A DNA stretch of 64,000 nucleotides from Simmondsia chinensis (GCA_018398585.1 JAGTTD010000013.1:32443131-32507130); one strand, 5' to 3'. Counted from the stretch's first letter, positions 1 through 12,022 are shown. Translations and numbers: made by a program. Notes: a model not told the origin generated them from the letters alone.

Positions 1-13
1 TTTCTACATATAT

Positions 14-220
14 TAGGGAGGGTACGGGGCGGGTAATGAATACCTGCGGAAAATGGAGCGGGTATGAGTATGGTTTTGTACCAGCAGGGGTGGGTACGAG
101 TATACATTTCATACCTGTGAAGAGTAATGGGGCGAGTACGGGGGTGGGATTTAGATGGCCGGTACGGGTATAGAGCAGACACTCCTGTACTGTACCCTTC
201 TCACTCTGTTGCCATCCCTA
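14..220. mobile_element. hAT-like MITE, 'GGGTACGGG' family, copy 1
   Basis: The left end TAGGGAGGG and right end CCATCCCTA form short terminal inverted repeats around a GGGTA/GGGCGGGTA-rich body. Related copies lie at 2426-2931 and 8817-9035. No convincing 8-bp duplication is visible for this copy. Confidence 0.6.
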
Positions 221-222
221 CC

Positions 223-1100
223 TAGTACTATAAGATTTTGTGTAATAATTTTTAGTTTATAGATTTTGAAAAATAATTTTTTAATGCAAAAGTTACATGT
301 ATTTAATATATTAATTAAAATAGCGATGTGTAAGGATGCAAAACATGCCCCAATTTTGCTTTGGGTAAATTACAATATTAATACCATAAGTTTTGGTGTA
401 TTAATTTTTTAGTCCAAAATATTACACGTATTTAATAAAATAATCCCTATTAATAAATACCAGTGGGTATGTAAGATATTTTAATTTTAAAAAGATTTAT
501 ACCTACATAGTTTAATATTAAAATTGAGTGAATTTTTACTATAATCTGGTAGATTTTTACCATAATCGTTAATATCAATATTTTCAGTGAAAAAATATTG
601 ACTTTTAATAAAAATTTATTGAACTCTTACTGCAAATAATTATTATTGTGAAAATTATGCTCATCACAATTGATCGATATTTTAAAACTTACGTTGTTAA
701 CGTGATTCTAATAACACAATATAAATTATACAGGAACTAAATTAACGCAGTTAAATACCCTTCAAGCAAAGTAGGGTCATCCACAATACAAAAAATAATA
801 ATCACATTTAAAATTTACGCATATAATTTATAATCTAAGATTATGATTCATAATTAATTAATTGCATAATAATATTATAAATTTAAGCAGCTTTTAATTA
901 GATAAAGATCTTCCTCGATGTTATCAATTTTACGTAATAAATTAAGGAGAAGCATGCGCGAGTAGTTAATCTAAGTGACTAATTAATATTTTGTTTATCA
1001 TTTTTTCTATAATTATATTAATGATTTGAATCGCTTTATTGGACTGGACTTTAACTTTGACTTCATTTTATAAACATTGTTCGATTTTTATTTTTTTGCC
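223..1100. other. AT-rich spacer without recognisable genes
   Basis: Low-complexity AT-rich DNA. No open frame with codon structure, repeat family or RNA gene could be supported here. Confidence 0.6.
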
Positions 1101-1105
1101 TTTTA

Positions 1106-1515
1106 GTTTGGGGGGCCTCGGAAACTGTCTCCCTTCAGGGTAGTACCATATATTGTTACAATCATAATTGATGAGGGTATCCGAGCATAATAAAATATAA
1201 ACTATATTATATTGATAGAAGAAAGGGGAGAAACACAGAAGAATTTGGGGGGAGAGAGAGAACACATCACGTCACTAATCTCAACAGACTAACTCCAATA
1301 CTATGACCCTTTATTTATACTAACTAATTAGGGCTTTGATTAATGATGTGGCACTGCTGATGAGGCAGTCGGGAAGGCTCAGGGTTAATTCGGGCGTGAC
1401 CCTCGGTAATATTTGTATCAGTAGCACCATGTATTATTAAGGCTGCGTACATTTCACCTCCTAGAATCCGCCTTGGCGGCAGTCTTTAATGCACTGAGTT
1501 TGTTGTTGTTATTGT
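1106..1515 (+). mobile_element. Au-like SINE body, split by a 273-bp insertion
   Basis: 1106-1153 matches the middle of the local SINE body (CTTCAGGGTAGTACC). The body resumes at about 1439 with AAGGCTGCGTACAT and ends in GCACTGAGTTTGTTGTTG. The 5S rRNA head is absent. The two parts are separated by an unrelated segment at 1154-1426. Confidence 0.75.
1154..1426. mobile_element. Small insertion inside the SINE, possible hAT-type MITE
   Basis: Flanked by CCATATAT (1146-1153) and CCATGTAT (1427-1434), a 7/8 match of the 8-bp size typical of hAT elements. The ends TGTTACAATC and the complement of the right end, TGCTACTGAT, are weakly inverted. The reverse strand also looks like an LTR (TATAAATAAAGG, then AT-rich), so a solo LTR is an alternative. 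Confidence 0.45.
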
Positions 1516-1776
1516 AGTATTGTTGCTCTGAATCAAAAATTTGCAGGTTTTTACAGTCCGTTAGATCTAAACACATCTAAAATCTTAAAAGGAAAATTGA
1601 AGTACTTGATTATGATATTTTAAGAGCTCAAAATAAGTTTGATTAGCTCACTTTTTTTTATCCAGACTGGCTTAAATAGAACTTCCACTTTATATTATAA
1701 AAATATCATCTAATGTACAGATCTTTTATATTATACATGCATTTTTGTGTTTACACTGTACCTCACATAAATTGTT

Positions 1777-2240
1777 TTTTTTTCAATAATTATCGGCATA
1801 ACCGTAAAACATACAGGTAACTCGACATGGCGAGCCCTAAGCCACCCCATAAAAGGTAGTAGGTACAAAAAGAGACCAGAACAAACACGAAAAATAACAA
1901 GCACCGAAAAACAATCAGAAAACCAAGAAAACGACACACACAGGAAGAGACCAGGACAAGCAGGTCAGCGGTTGGATCTGAGACAGATATACACCCAGAG
2001 ACACCACACAGTAGACGTAACAACAACCTCGAAGAGGGTGGAGAACAGGAAGGGAAAACCCCCCCTCTCGCAATGCAAGCAAGGTACCAGGAAGGAGCAG
2101 ACAGGAGGGATACAGAGCCCATAACACAGGAAAGGGGAAAGATAATCCAGAAAAGCCGATGAGAGACGATGGGTCGCTTGGATGCCTCAAGAGGAATTAC
2201 ATCGTCTGGAAGCGTAAACTTAAGGTGGGTTAGGTGGTTC
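1777..2240 (-). mobile_element. LINE-like 3' end with oligo(A) tail
   Basis: The poly(T) run followed by a motif like CAATAATTATCGGCATAAC marks the tail of a minus-strand retroposon. The same terminus recurs at 7190, 10130, 12205, 38311 and 54643 (minus) and 9236 and 55080 (plus). Short frames inside it are low-complexity and not credible genes. Confidence 0.5.
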
Positions 2241-2288
2241 ACTTCAACGAAACATCAAAACTGAACCCAGCTAGACTGCATCTGTGAG

Positions 2289-2405
2289 GGTCTTTATCGA
2301 CCCAGGGGAAACGGATATGTGATACAAAAAAACTGATAATATAACTAACTTTCTTATGGTACCTTTAGCAATTGCTTGGGTCTTTATTGACCCCAGGGGA
2401 AACGG
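2289..2405. repeat. Two short direct repeats
   Basis: The motif GGGTCTTTAT(C/T)GACCC followed by AGGGGAAACGG occurs near 2289 and again near 2380. Function is unknown. Confidence 0.5.
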
Positions 2406-2425
2406 GTGCGGATTAGTTGTGCAAG

Positions 2426-2931
2426 TAGGGAGGGCAACATGACGGGGAGGGTACGGGCGGTGGCTCTTCAATAACCGTATCTGTTATCCAAATTCATACC
2501 TATACCCGCAATGGGTATGAAGTGGATACTCATACCCACTCCGATGTGTACAAACCCATACCCATTTATGCCCCATTACCCGCTCATATCCAATGGGTAG
2601 CCATTACCCTCCCTAATGAGGGTATAAAATAATTATTCATACCCGCTCATATTAATTATTTAATACTATTTCTAAAAATTCAATTATATTTTTTATAACA
2701 TTAGTAAATAATTTAGGTAATTAAATTTAAATGCATATTTTTAATTTAAAATTTAATTATATACAAAATGGAGCGGATAGGGTGGATATAAGGTGGGGTT
2801 GGTATAGAGCAGGGTGGAGCGGGTACAACACTACACCCGTAACCGCTACCCACCTCACTTATACTCATACCGCCCCAAACAAGATGGGTATTCATAGGTA
2901 ACGGGTTTTATCTGCCTCATTGCCATCCCTA
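2426..2931. mobile_element. hAT-like MITE, 'GGGTACGGG' family, most complete copy
   Basis: Ends TAGGGAGGGCAAC and TTGCCATCCCTA are inverted. The flanks TGTGCAAG and TATGCAAA agree at 6 of 8 positions, consistent with an aged hAT target-site duplication. The interior is repetitive TACCC/GGGTA sequence. Confidence 0.65.
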
Positions 2932-3057
2932 TATGCAAAGACTGAAAACCATCTTGTTTGGCCTAATCAACAGTTGCATACACATTAAATAATGTAATTT
3001 TACTGAACATCTTTAATATACTAAAGAACAATCCTCACAAATATGTAATCTTTTGCT

Positions 3058-3172
3058 AACGAGGAACTTGATTACTCGGTAAAACCCAACCTATGCAACG
3101 ACCCACACACCACAGAAGCCAGTTAAGTCAGGAACTCCTCAAGAAAAGGTTCAAGGGGAGAATCGAAATATG
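3058..3172 (-). mobile_element. tRNA-derived SINE (family 3), fragment
   Basis: Reads on the minus strand. It shares GACCCACACACCA...AGCCAGTTAAGTCAGG with the copies at 13920-14065 and 50425-50600. The head in the fuller copies has tRNA-like A and B boxes. Confidence 0.55.
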
Positions 3173-3990
3173 TAATATTTTACTCACTAATTAATTTTGA
3201 AGAGTATAAAATTATTATTAGGAATTCACACATTAGTTTAGGCTTTGAAAATTGTTAGAATCTTCATATATATGTTCACAGAGTCTTGCTAACCAAAAAG
3301 TTATAAGTTCGAATTTAAATATATTTCTGCTCTTAATATTAATATAATTTTAGCACAATATAAGTAGTGGGGTTGTGGATTATCTATATAAATGTGTACG
3401 ATAAACTTTTCTCTTTGTTTTTTTTGTATTGTTTTTATAAATCGAAACGATATGGGGCTGACTCTCAGTGGATCGTAGCAACAAGACGACTCTGCCACTT
3501 ACGGTAAACTTTATCGAAAAGAAATAGACAATAAATTTTAAAGAATTGTCTTGATAGGATGGATGAAATCCAAATCGACCAACCTAATTATAGTAAGAAA
3601 TTGACCATAAATGTGACATGATTGATTTCATCAATGATGTAAACATATTATTTTCTGTTTGTAATTTTAATAAATTAAAATTATTTGTTTGTTAAAGAGA
3701 TGTAAGTTAATAAAAAAAAAAAATTATCTTTGTCTTTTAGTTTTCAATTTTTACTTAAATTACTAAAAAATTATAAATAGAAAAAAGAAAAAAATATTTT
3801 TTAAATATAATTTCTTAAAAAATTAAAAAATTATAAATAAATAAATAAAAAAATCACAAAGCCATTAGCGTATAGGCCAACCATAATAGAAAATATTGCG
3901 TGTGCTTAAAAGTGTTGCAGTTTTAACACATCCTCTCACGTAAATGCCCGTTGTGATGCAGCACATGATAGGGCAATAAAGGGGTACGAA
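3173..3990. other. AT-rich spacer
   Basis: No gene or repeat family recognised. A-rich stretches lie near 3710-3850. Confidence 0.5.
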
Positions 3991-4689
3991 AAGGTTCAAT
4001 GGCCTTCCCTTTATATTTTATTAAGAACGGTAATAAAATAAATAAAGAGGGGTAGAATTTGCTCCCTCACACCTTAAGGAGTCAAAATCTCCAAAATAAT
4101 AATTCATAATTCTCAAAATTCAAGTCTACCTAAAAACCCTAGAACCGTCCCTCTTTATAGAGGATGGTTTACAATTTAAATTCTAAATAATGAAAGAGAT
4201 AATTCAAAAATAAGGATAAATCTAAAATAAAACAAAGGATAATTATTAAAACGGAAAGAAATCAAAACCGTCCTTGAATCACGCACGGAAATCACGGACA
4301 GCATTCAACTATGTCTAGCCCTTGGTGGCCCTAAGTCCTAGTAACGTCAAGTACTGGTGGCGCCAAGAATTGGCCTTCTCCGCTTCTCGTGTTCTCCTTC
4401 CTCCCCAAGTTGTCGTTGGACCGGTGCCGCCAACCCGAAGCCTTGAAGCCAAGCAATGCGCCATTCGCGGACACACGGTAACTTTGTCTTGTCTAGCCAA
4501 CCCAGCTCCGCTTCCCACCTTGTACTCGCGCCAACCACGTCAATAACAGGTGGAGCCAAGATGATGCCAACAACAGGTGGAGCTAAGATGCTGTTTCTCT
4601 CTATTGGATTTGCATTTCCTTTCCTCCAATGGTCCCGCCAAGCATAGAGTAGAGTACTCCCTTTAAAGCCTATGCCAACACGGCTCATT
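3990..4689 (-). mobile_element. Degraded LTR-like segment
   Basis: On the minus strand a GC-richer upstream part is followed by a TATA-like TATAAAGAGGG (near 4155) and then AT-rich sequence, the usual U3-R-U5 texture of a plant LTR. A roughly 30-bp unit (ACAGGTGGAGC-AAGATG) is duplicated near 4548-4592. The ends cannot be defined. Confidence 0.35.
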
Positions 4690-4828
4690 GAAAGTGGGAT
4701 CTTATTGGGATTTGAACTCGGGATTTCTTTGGTAACTAAGGCTCTGATATCATATCAAATAAACTATCCTAAAAGCTTAAGCTGATGGGTAAAAACCCAA
4801 GATTAATTTTATAGTCTAATAGTCTCAT
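4690..4828 (-). mobile_element. SMART/TRIM fragment
   Basis: Contains the internal segment (GGGATTTGAACTCGGG ... GGCTCTGATATC, complement of the PBS region) and one terminal repeat (CCTAAAAGCTTAAGCTGATG) of the family typified at 32943-33236. The other half is missing. Confidence 0.6.
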
Positions 4829-5035
4829 CGTTCATCCTTAAGTGTTAGTTTATGTATCAAGGAAAATATGTTGTAATACTTACCAATATAAATAAATGAA
4901 TTTTAATTAAAAATCATCTAAATTTTACGTGTGGTTTCAAAAAATTACCTAGATTTCTAATTTTTCAAAGTCACACCTTAACTTTCTAAATATTTCAATG
5001 TGATACACACTTTAATAGGATTCATTTAGAAGGTA

Positions 5036-5250
5036 CTAAGGCACCGAATCCCATTAGAACTACGAAGTTAAGTGTGTTTGGGCGAGAGTAGTGCCAGGAT
5101 GCGTGACATCCTGAAAGTCCTCGTATTGCCAACCCTATAAGGTTGGGGGTCCTCAAAAACAGCCTCTTGACAGAGTGGGTAAGGCTACTTACATCCACCC
5201 CTACCAAACCTCGCATAAGGCACCGGGTCTGTTGTTGTTGTTATATACAC
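5036..5250 (+). mobile_element. 5S rRNA-headed SINE, subfamily 2
   Basis: A 5S-like head (GAACTACGAAGTTAAG, GGGCGAGAGTAGTGCCAGGA, GTGACATCCTG) is joined to CCAACCCTATAAGGTTGGGG and then to the Au-like body ending GCACCGGGTCTGTTGTTGTTG. Confidence 0.85.
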
Positions 5251-5313
5251 ACTAACGTTAACTCTATTAACATCCATAAAAAAAATATTCTTTTTAAAGA
5301 CAAATTTATTTTT

Positions 5314-5317
<4 letters not shown>

Positions 5318-5355
<38 letters not shown>
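5318..5355. repeat. (AT)n microsatellite
   Basis: An almost uninterrupted alternation of A and T. Confidence 0.9.
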
Positions 5356-5356
<1 letters not shown>

Positions 5357-5657
5357 GGTAGGTCGGATTGTTTTTTCGCTGAATTATATATTATATAGTT
5401 TTTATTGAGAAAAACTTATATTATATAGTTTTGAAAGTTGAATATTTGTTGTATATATAAACATATTTGCATGAATTTGGAAAAATGAAGTCGTTGGTAA
5501 ACATTTTGACTTTGAATTATTCCTGATTTTGGACGGTCCTCCTCGACCTGTCAAACATTTTACACTCTCACCTAATTTTCCATTTCCATATGCACTTGTA
5601 TAATAAAATTACTAAATATATTTAAATTTATATATTTAATACTGTCAAAAACTAACT
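5356..5657. other. AT-rich spacer
   Basis: Nothing recognised. Confidence 0.5.
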
Positions 5658-5906
5658 ATTACAAAAGTTTAATCTGATAGGTGAAGGTCCAAGACTAACT
5701 TTATACTCTAATATGCCCTCTTATGTAAATATTAATTGGAGTTGAAACGTGATCATGCATAGGTCCACCCATATCTTTTGCTTGAAATATGTTCATATTT
5801 AGAGTGAGGCCTATTGGGATTTGAACTCATGACATCCCTATCAATAAGGCTCTGATACCATATCACGGAACTAATGGGTAAAAGTTCAACAATACATTTA
5901 CTCTAG
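5658..5906 (-). mobile_element. SMART/TRIM copy with degraded second LTR
   Basis: The terminal repeat (AGTTTAATCTGATAGGTGAAG), the internal GGGATTTGAACTCATGAC and GGCTCTGATACCATATCA (PBS complement) are all present. The second terminal repeat is shortened. Confidence 0.65.
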
Positions 5907-6590
5907 CAAATAATATGATAAATATTGTTATTTTATATAAAAGTTTTATGTATTTTATTTGTTGTATGAAGTTAAATTTTTTTTACTTTAAATCGTGTTA
6001 ATATAGTGCTTTATATTATCTAAATTTTTTTCCTATGATGAAGTTAAAACTAAGTTAATGACATAATTTTGCAAGACGAAGTCAAGCTGTGGTCCGTTGC
6101 CTGTCGGATCCCGATCTCTTGTGTGCGTGGATTGCTCGGGCCATGGAAGCGGAACATCGCCTCGAATGTTGGCGGTGAGTGGTTCCTTTCATGTGGATTA
6201 GTTGTGGTACTCTATGCTTCTTGGAGAATTCTGGGTTGTATGGTGTCATAGAAGCTTAATCGTATTAGACGGTTAGGAGTGTTTTCAATTTCGAATGTTA
6301 AATTGAGATATGTTATTTTTTTATCAGTATAGTATATCTTAACTATGTATACTCAGGCTGAAATTGCTAGAACTTTAAGCGTTTCAAGAGTTGGCGCAGG
6401 TATAGAAGTCTAAATTATCGGGGTGTTTTCCTATGTTTTTGAGAACAACTACTTTTTTGTTTCCTTTGTCCCACTTCCGTGGGCTTTCTCGAGCTGCACT
6501 TCGGTGGGTGTGCCAACTTTTATGCCAAGAGTTTTTTTTCCTCTAATGATCGAAAAAAAGTCAGATGCAAGTGACTCTATACAAATAGAC
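5907..6590. other. Spacer, no gene recognised
   Basis: A short GC-richer patch at 6065-6250 can be translated but has no recognisable domain or splice context. Confidence 0.45.
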
Positions 6591-6592
6591 CA

Positions 6593-6830
6593 CAACAATA
6601 ACAACAATAGACCCAGTGCCTCAACCTCCACATAAGTAGGTCTGGGAGGGGTGGATATACGCAGCCTTACCCCTTCAGGGTGTAACCTTGCCGAGAGGCT
6701 ATTTCCGAGGAGCCCCAACCTTATAGGGTTGATAATATGAGGACTTCTCAGGAGGTCACCCATCCTGATACTACTCTGGCCCAAGCACGCTTAACTTCAG
6801 AGTTCTAATGGGATCCAGTTGCTTTAATGC
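6593..6830 (-). mobile_element. 5S rRNA-headed SINE, subfamily 2
   Basis: Minus-strand copy, from the CAACAACAATAGACCCAGTG tail to GGAGGTCACCCATCCTG (C box) and TAACTTCAGAGTTCTAATGG (A-box side). Confidence 0.85.
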
Positions 6831-7189
6831 CTGATAAATGAACCCTACTCTATACAAATAGGCCAACTAATATAGAATTATATGATGAGATTGTTTCCGA
6901 GGACCCCCTTTGGATCCGATCATTTTTCAAGACATGTTGCCCTTTTCAGTCCGGTTTTATTTCTAAATATTATATTTATTTCAGTGTTTTGGCATTTTTT
7001 AAGAGATAAATCACAAACATTCATTCTTAAAGGAGGGGGTCCCATGGGGAAATAATAATGGGACAGCCATGATATAGAATTATATGATGAGATTGTGATA
7101 TAAATTATATAATATATGCTCATGTGATCATTATTAATTTGGTTCGTTGTTGCTAGGAAATGTCCATGTTACATTTTGTATCCTCTAAA
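6831..7189. other. Spacer
   Basis: No gene or repeat family could be supported. Confidence 0.4.
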
Positions 7190-7500
7190 CTTTTTTTTTT
7201 CCCCGATAATTAGCAACAAAATCGCGATACATAGCAGGCCACTCGACAAAAACGAGGCCTAAGACACCCACAAAGAAACCGAAATCAAAAAAGGACAGGC
7301 AAAAATAATAGGACAAAATTGAAAAGCAAAAGACAGAAATGCAAGAAGAAATACAAACAACGCCAACAACCGCTAATAGATTATAGACACTGAAAAATAA
7401 AACAAGTAAAGCCACAATCAGCATGGGAGATACGAGCATAGAATCAGAGCCAAAAAGGATGGCAAAATACGGCACAGAATCAGATCCAACCATTTCCCCT
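7190..7500 (-). mobile_element. LINE-like 3' end with oligo(A) tail
   Basis: The minus-strand tail, seen as poly(T) on the plus strand at 7190-7200, is preceded by CCCCGATAATTAGCAAC and then CAGGCCACTCGAC---GAGGCCTAAG. The same terminus occurs in several other copies in the window. Confidence 0.55.
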
Positions 7501-7787
7501 ACCCCAAATATGGCAAAATAAAATGAAGCATATCATAAAATTAGTTATTTATAGGATTATTTACATTTTTTAGTACTCGGCGTCTGTGGAAATAACAAAA
7601 AGGGTTTTTGAGATTTTGATTTATTTTTTAGTATCTCAGATTTTGTTCGAAAATTAATAAATAGGATCCTCTCTGGTGTGATGATGTCATATTATATTGC
7701 AGGAAGAAAACTGACGTGATAAGTCACTTAAAATATCTACCGAAGGGAAGGGGTGTGTTAATATTTTGGAATGGAGGATTTTTCTTT

Positions 7788-8816
7788 TGTTAGAAAAAAC
7801 ATTGTAGTCGAAGCCGGATGAGGACACAAACTGATGTTTGGGGCAAGTGATGGATAAGTGTCGGTGTTTTGGTACAGGTTCTTTTAATGGAGGGCGAAAA
7901 ATCAGGCCCTTTATCTTTTATTAAATTTTTAGTAATTAACGGTTTTATTGCAGAGATTTTTGAAGGGGTACAAGAAAAGAAAAGAAAAACGCGGGGAGGT
8001 CATGCTACTTCCGTGGTCCTTTGACTGAGTCCCTGGGAGAGGGTTATGAGAACGCCCAAGAGTGAGGGTGAGTATAAAGTTGAGTGAGTCTAGATGTATT
8101 GATGTCTATGTCCCCTCATGTGTAGGGGCTAGGGCCTTATTTATAGTGTGGCTAAGCTTCGGAGAGCGGGTCTCCAAAGATGTGTTCGATGGGTCTCCGG
8201 GGGCGCGTCTGACTAAAGTCGCGTCCGAGGCCTCATGTGGTGTGTCCGACAAGAGTCGTGTCCGGGGGATGTGTCTTATTGGAACTGTGTCATTCGAAGA
8301 AGGTGTTTGGCAAAAGCTATGTCCGGGACCTTCAGAAGAGGTGTTTGGCAAGACTCTTCGGTTTCCGAGCATCGAGTTGTCATCTATCCGAATCATGGCG
8401 CCGTGTAGTCGTTGTTGCCCGGCTGTCTCCTGGAGGAGGGGGCATCTCGGGGCAATATGCCCCTTTCGGAGGTGAGGTGTGTGCTCTGTTGAGGTGTTGT
8501 CGCGAGACTGTCGAAATGCTCCTTGTCGGTCCGATGCGCCTACATCTTCATGAGAGTGGCCGGGGTTCCGGAGCTGTCCTCCGAGGGTGCATCTCAGAGC
8601 GGGATGCACCGACGGCCGGTAGGTGTGCTTCTTTTCTTTTTCTTCTTGGGTTCCAGGACGTATACTACCTCGAAGGACGTATACATCCGGTAAAAAAAGC
8701 CTTCTGGGGGGCCACGTGTGTCGTCGCGGTGTCCAGGGGCCATTTGTCATCCCTTCTTTGTGGTTCATGGGGCGCACGTGTCGGTTTTTACCGGATGTGA
8801 TATTTTGGTCCTAACA
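7788..8816 (-). mobile_element. GC-rich LTR-like remnant
   Basis: Plus-strand ends TGTTAG and CTAACA are inverted. On the minus strand a GC-rich U3-like part leads into ATAAATAAGGCC near 8138 and an AT-rich tail. No matching 5-bp duplication is seen, so the borders are tentative. Long frames on both strands follow from the GC content and show no domain. Confidence 0.4.
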
Positions 8817-9035
8817 GTTGGGTACCCACAAGTGGTGGAGCAGGTATGGGTAAGGTTTGTACCCTCGAGGCGGGTATGAATATTCACTTCATACCCACAG
8901 TGGGTAATTGAGCGGGTATAAATATCCAATTCATACCTATGTTAGGTCATGTGGCAAGTACGGGTATGGATTTTGGTGGTAGATACGGGTATGGAGGTCG
9001 AACCCGATATCCATCCCGCTCCATTGCTATCCCTA
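8817..9035. mobile_element. hAT-like MITE, 'GGGTACGGG' family, left-truncated
   Basis: The right end TTGCTATCCCTA and GGGTATGAA-type body match the copies at 14-220 and 2426-2931. The left end is missing where it meets the LTR-like remnant. Confidence 0.6.
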
Positions 9036-9235
9036 TCTCGAGGCTTGCCTCGAGGGATTGGTCACTATTCCACCCCAACTGAAAAATGATCGAGGTTTGA
9101 ATCTCATTACCATTTTTCAATGCAAAAATACCTTAGTTTATTCCCTAGGTCAATTACATATTGTTACCATAAGGTTTGCTGTATTAATTTTTTTAGTATA
9201 CAAACTTTTGAATTAATTTTTAGTTTATTCCCCGG

Positions 9236-9396
9236 TCTTTTTTTTTTTTTTTTGTGCCTGTTTCTACTGTCCTTTCCCTGTTTGTTTTTGATCTTTTTTA
9301 TTGTACCCACTCTCGCTTACGGGGTGGCTCAGGGCTCGCTTTGAAGAGCTGTTTGTTTGTACTTCGGCAATACCGATAATTATCGGGAAAAAAAAA
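9236..9396 (+). mobile_element. LINE-like 3' end
   Basis: Plus-strand version of the terminus GGGTGGCTCAGGGCTCGC ... CCGATAATTATCGGG followed by oligo(A). Confidence 0.5.
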
Positions 9397-9429
9397 TTGT
9401 GGTCTAAACTATTTTATTTAATACATGCA

Positions 9430-9737
9430 ACATTTGCATTAGAATTTAGTTTGGTAATGTTAATGTCAAGGCAAAATTATTATTGCCAGAGCAATATCAT
9501 TATTTCCAAGACAGTTTTATGGCTCTCATTTTCTGTAAATCACATAATTCCATTTACGCGTTGGAGTATGGATTACATGCAGTTTTCTACTACGGTGTCT
9601 TGGTATTTCTCATTGTTTGCCTTTATACCTTGCCTCGCACTACTATGCTTTCTCAAGCTTGTACTTCAGTTATCAAAAATAAAACATAATTGCTTTGGCA
9701 ATAATTTTTGCTCTGTCAATAATAACTCCTGTTATTT
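9430..9737. mobile_element. MITE-like repeat
   Basis: Shares the motifs GCCAGAGCAATATCATTATT and CTCTGTCAATAAT with a shorter copy at 13509-13668. The ends are roughly inverted. Confidence 0.45.
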
Positions 9738-9900
9738 ACCCAGATGGGTGACCTCCTGGGAAGTCCTCACCCTTAGGTTGGGGGCATTGAGAAACAGCCT
9801 CTCTTCATGTTAACATCCTGAAGGGGGAAGGCTGCGTACATTCGCCCCCCCAGACCCTGGGTAGCCAGGAGCCCTTGAGGCACTGGGTATATTCCTTATT
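9738..9900 (+). mobile_element. 5S rRNA-headed SINE, 5' truncated, subfamily 1
   Basis: Starts inside the 5S C box (GATGGGTGACCTCCTGGGAA) and continues through the body to GGCACTGGGTATATTCCTT. Confidence 0.85.
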
Positions 9901-10129
9901 TACCCAGATAAATTGTAAAAGATAATGAAGGGTAAAATAGTAAAATGAGGAAAAAAAAGTAGGCCAACAAATTAAAGCTAATGAGGTCAATTAGTCTAAG
10001 CATCGTGTCTCCATTATAGCCCTACAAACTCTAACATTACATAAAGAAAAACATTGTCTCTTTGTTTTCATTTTTTGTAGCATCTTAATTACTTTGATTA
10101 GATTACAAGCTTGATTGATTAATTCACTT

Positions 10130-10260
10130 TTTCGGGGTCCTTTTCAGTAATTAGCGACAAGAATCATGGTACAATACAGGTAAACCGCAAAAGCAAGGCC
10201 TAGGTCAGTCCGCATAAAAGCCTGAACAGCAACATATAACATACCCTGAAAAATAAAATA
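10130..10260 (-). mobile_element. LINE-like 3' end fragment
   Basis: TTTTCAGTAATTAGCGACAAG followed by GTAAACCGCAAAAGCAAGGCC resembles the terminus at 7190-7500. Confidence 0.4.
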
Positions 10261-10587
10261 AACGAAAACAAGTTTTATCTTCAACAAACACTTGCAAGAT
10301 CAAGTATGGAAAATGCTAATAATTTTATTGATCCATTAACCAAGAAAATACAAGTCAATATATACCCAAAAGACTTTGTAACCTACCCTAAACTATTTAC
10401 TATCCAATTGAAGTCTATGGATAAATGCCCTAATGAATTAGGCCTTAAGTGGCCGGTTACACAATGAATGGGGCATATGAATGTCCCATTAAAACTAGCT
10501 AGTAATGAATGATAATCAAAATAACATATGTAAAATACCTAAACAAAATACATGAAAATACATACAAAATACACATAATTTAACATA
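10261..10587. other. AT-rich spacer
   Basis: No gene recognised. Confidence 0.4.
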
Positions 10588-10828
10588 CCCAGTCTCCTGA
10601 GGGCTTCCGTCTAAGCAGGGTCGGGGGGGGGGAGGAAGAGGAGGAATGTATGTAGCCTTCTCCCTTCATAGTGGTACCCCTGAAGAGAGGCTGTTTCTGA
10701 GTGCTTCCAACCTGAGGGTGAGGACTTCCCACGAGATCACCCATCCTGGTACTGCTCTCGCACAAACACGCTTAATTTCAGAGTTCTAATGGGATCTGGT
10801 GACGGCGTGTTGGTACCCTCTTTGGTCC
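10588..10828 (-). mobile_element. 5S rRNA-headed SINE, minus strand
   Basis: A full-length minus-strand copy. The complement of its 5' end reads ACCAAAGAGGGTACCAACAC, then a diverged 5S head (A, IE and C boxes visible) and the Au-like body. Confidence 0.85.
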
Positions 10829-11696
10829 ACATAAAAAAGCATGTCACATGTCGCATAAAAGCATGCAGAAAAAAAAAAAAAAAATAGAACTAACTGATAT
10901 TACGGCTAGAAAAGTAGGTAAAATGGAAATTATAAGCGATACTAATTGTTGGGTAAATGGAGTATTCTGACTAACTAAGACACGTTTTGGTAATTAAGAT
11001 GATAAAATACTCAAAGTATATCAGATTAGATAATTTCCAATTGATATAAATCAAAAAAGAAAGAGTTGACGTATAATAAAAAAAAACCCTCTAAACTAGG
11101 AGGGTAACATGAGCAAAGCCAGGCTACTGTCGCCCAACTTTGCTTATGGTCGGTCACTGAAGGCGTTTTCTAAAGAGGAAACTATGGAGCACGAGGAGTG
11201 ATAATTTTAGGACTGGATTTGAGAACAATGGTGGAGATCAGGTTGTAAAAGTCTTCAGTACAGTAGTGGATGAGATGCTAATGCAATCAACTAGTCTCCA
11301 AAGGCGTTCTGTTGTGTCTTAAATTTAAGTCTCAATTTCAAAGCGGAAATTTGTGGTGGAAAGATGAGACTAGACCCTCATGGATTTTATATATCGAATC
11401 GGCCCAGTATACACATTCTGTTAGGATTTTACTTTTGCGCCTCTATAAATATTTGTTTTAGGATTTTTGGCCTCCTGTATCCTCCATTTTCAAAATATAG
11501 TGAAAACTTTCTATTTATGTACATGATTTTTTTTCCTTGTTTTGAGGGTTTTCTATGCAATTAAATATCTTTGTTGTTGTTTCTCTTTCTCTCTTTTTTT
11601 CTCGTTTTTGTTCAAATCTGATTTTGACTTCTATATCGAACCTAGTTCTTCAGGCATTTTCCCTAACCCAAATTGTCCAATTCATTCGGGGCATGT
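10829..11696. other. Spacer with unclassified low-copy sequence
   Basis: 10829-11100 is AT-rich. 11100-11380 has balanced composition but no frame that can be tied to a family. 11400-11650 shares short motifs (CTTTTTCTCTC..., ATATCGAACC) with 26690-26930, perhaps LTR tails. Confidence 0.4.
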
Positions 11697-12022
11697 TTAG
11701 GGTCTATTTGTAGTTTTTAGTTATTGAAAAATTAAAACTACGTTTCAAAATGATTTCATTATTTATTTTTTAATTGGAAATTAAATTGAAAAAAAATCAT
11801 TTGAAAACCTAATTTTTAATTTCTCAAAAACCAAAAGTTGCGAACAAAATGCAATATCAAATCAATTCTTAGTACTGTTTCTGTTTGCAGTTTCTGATTG
11901 TGAGAAACCAAAACCCCTATTCTGAAAATCAATTTACTTTTTATTTTTTTATTTTAAAAAAATATAATTTTTAATTCTTCAAAAATAAAATTATAAATAA
12001 AAAATGATACCAAACGGACCCC
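11697..12022. mobile_element. MITE-like repeat
   Basis: Begins GGGTCTATTTGTAGTTTTT and ends ACCAAACGGACCCC. The roughly inverted GGGTC/GGACCC ends and AT-rich interior suggest a MITE. Confidence 0.4.

Noticed and set aside
8062..8800. Overlapping frames of up to 223 codons on both strands
   Set aside because: GC-rich LTR-like DNA gives long frames on both strands; no domain, start context or splice structure.
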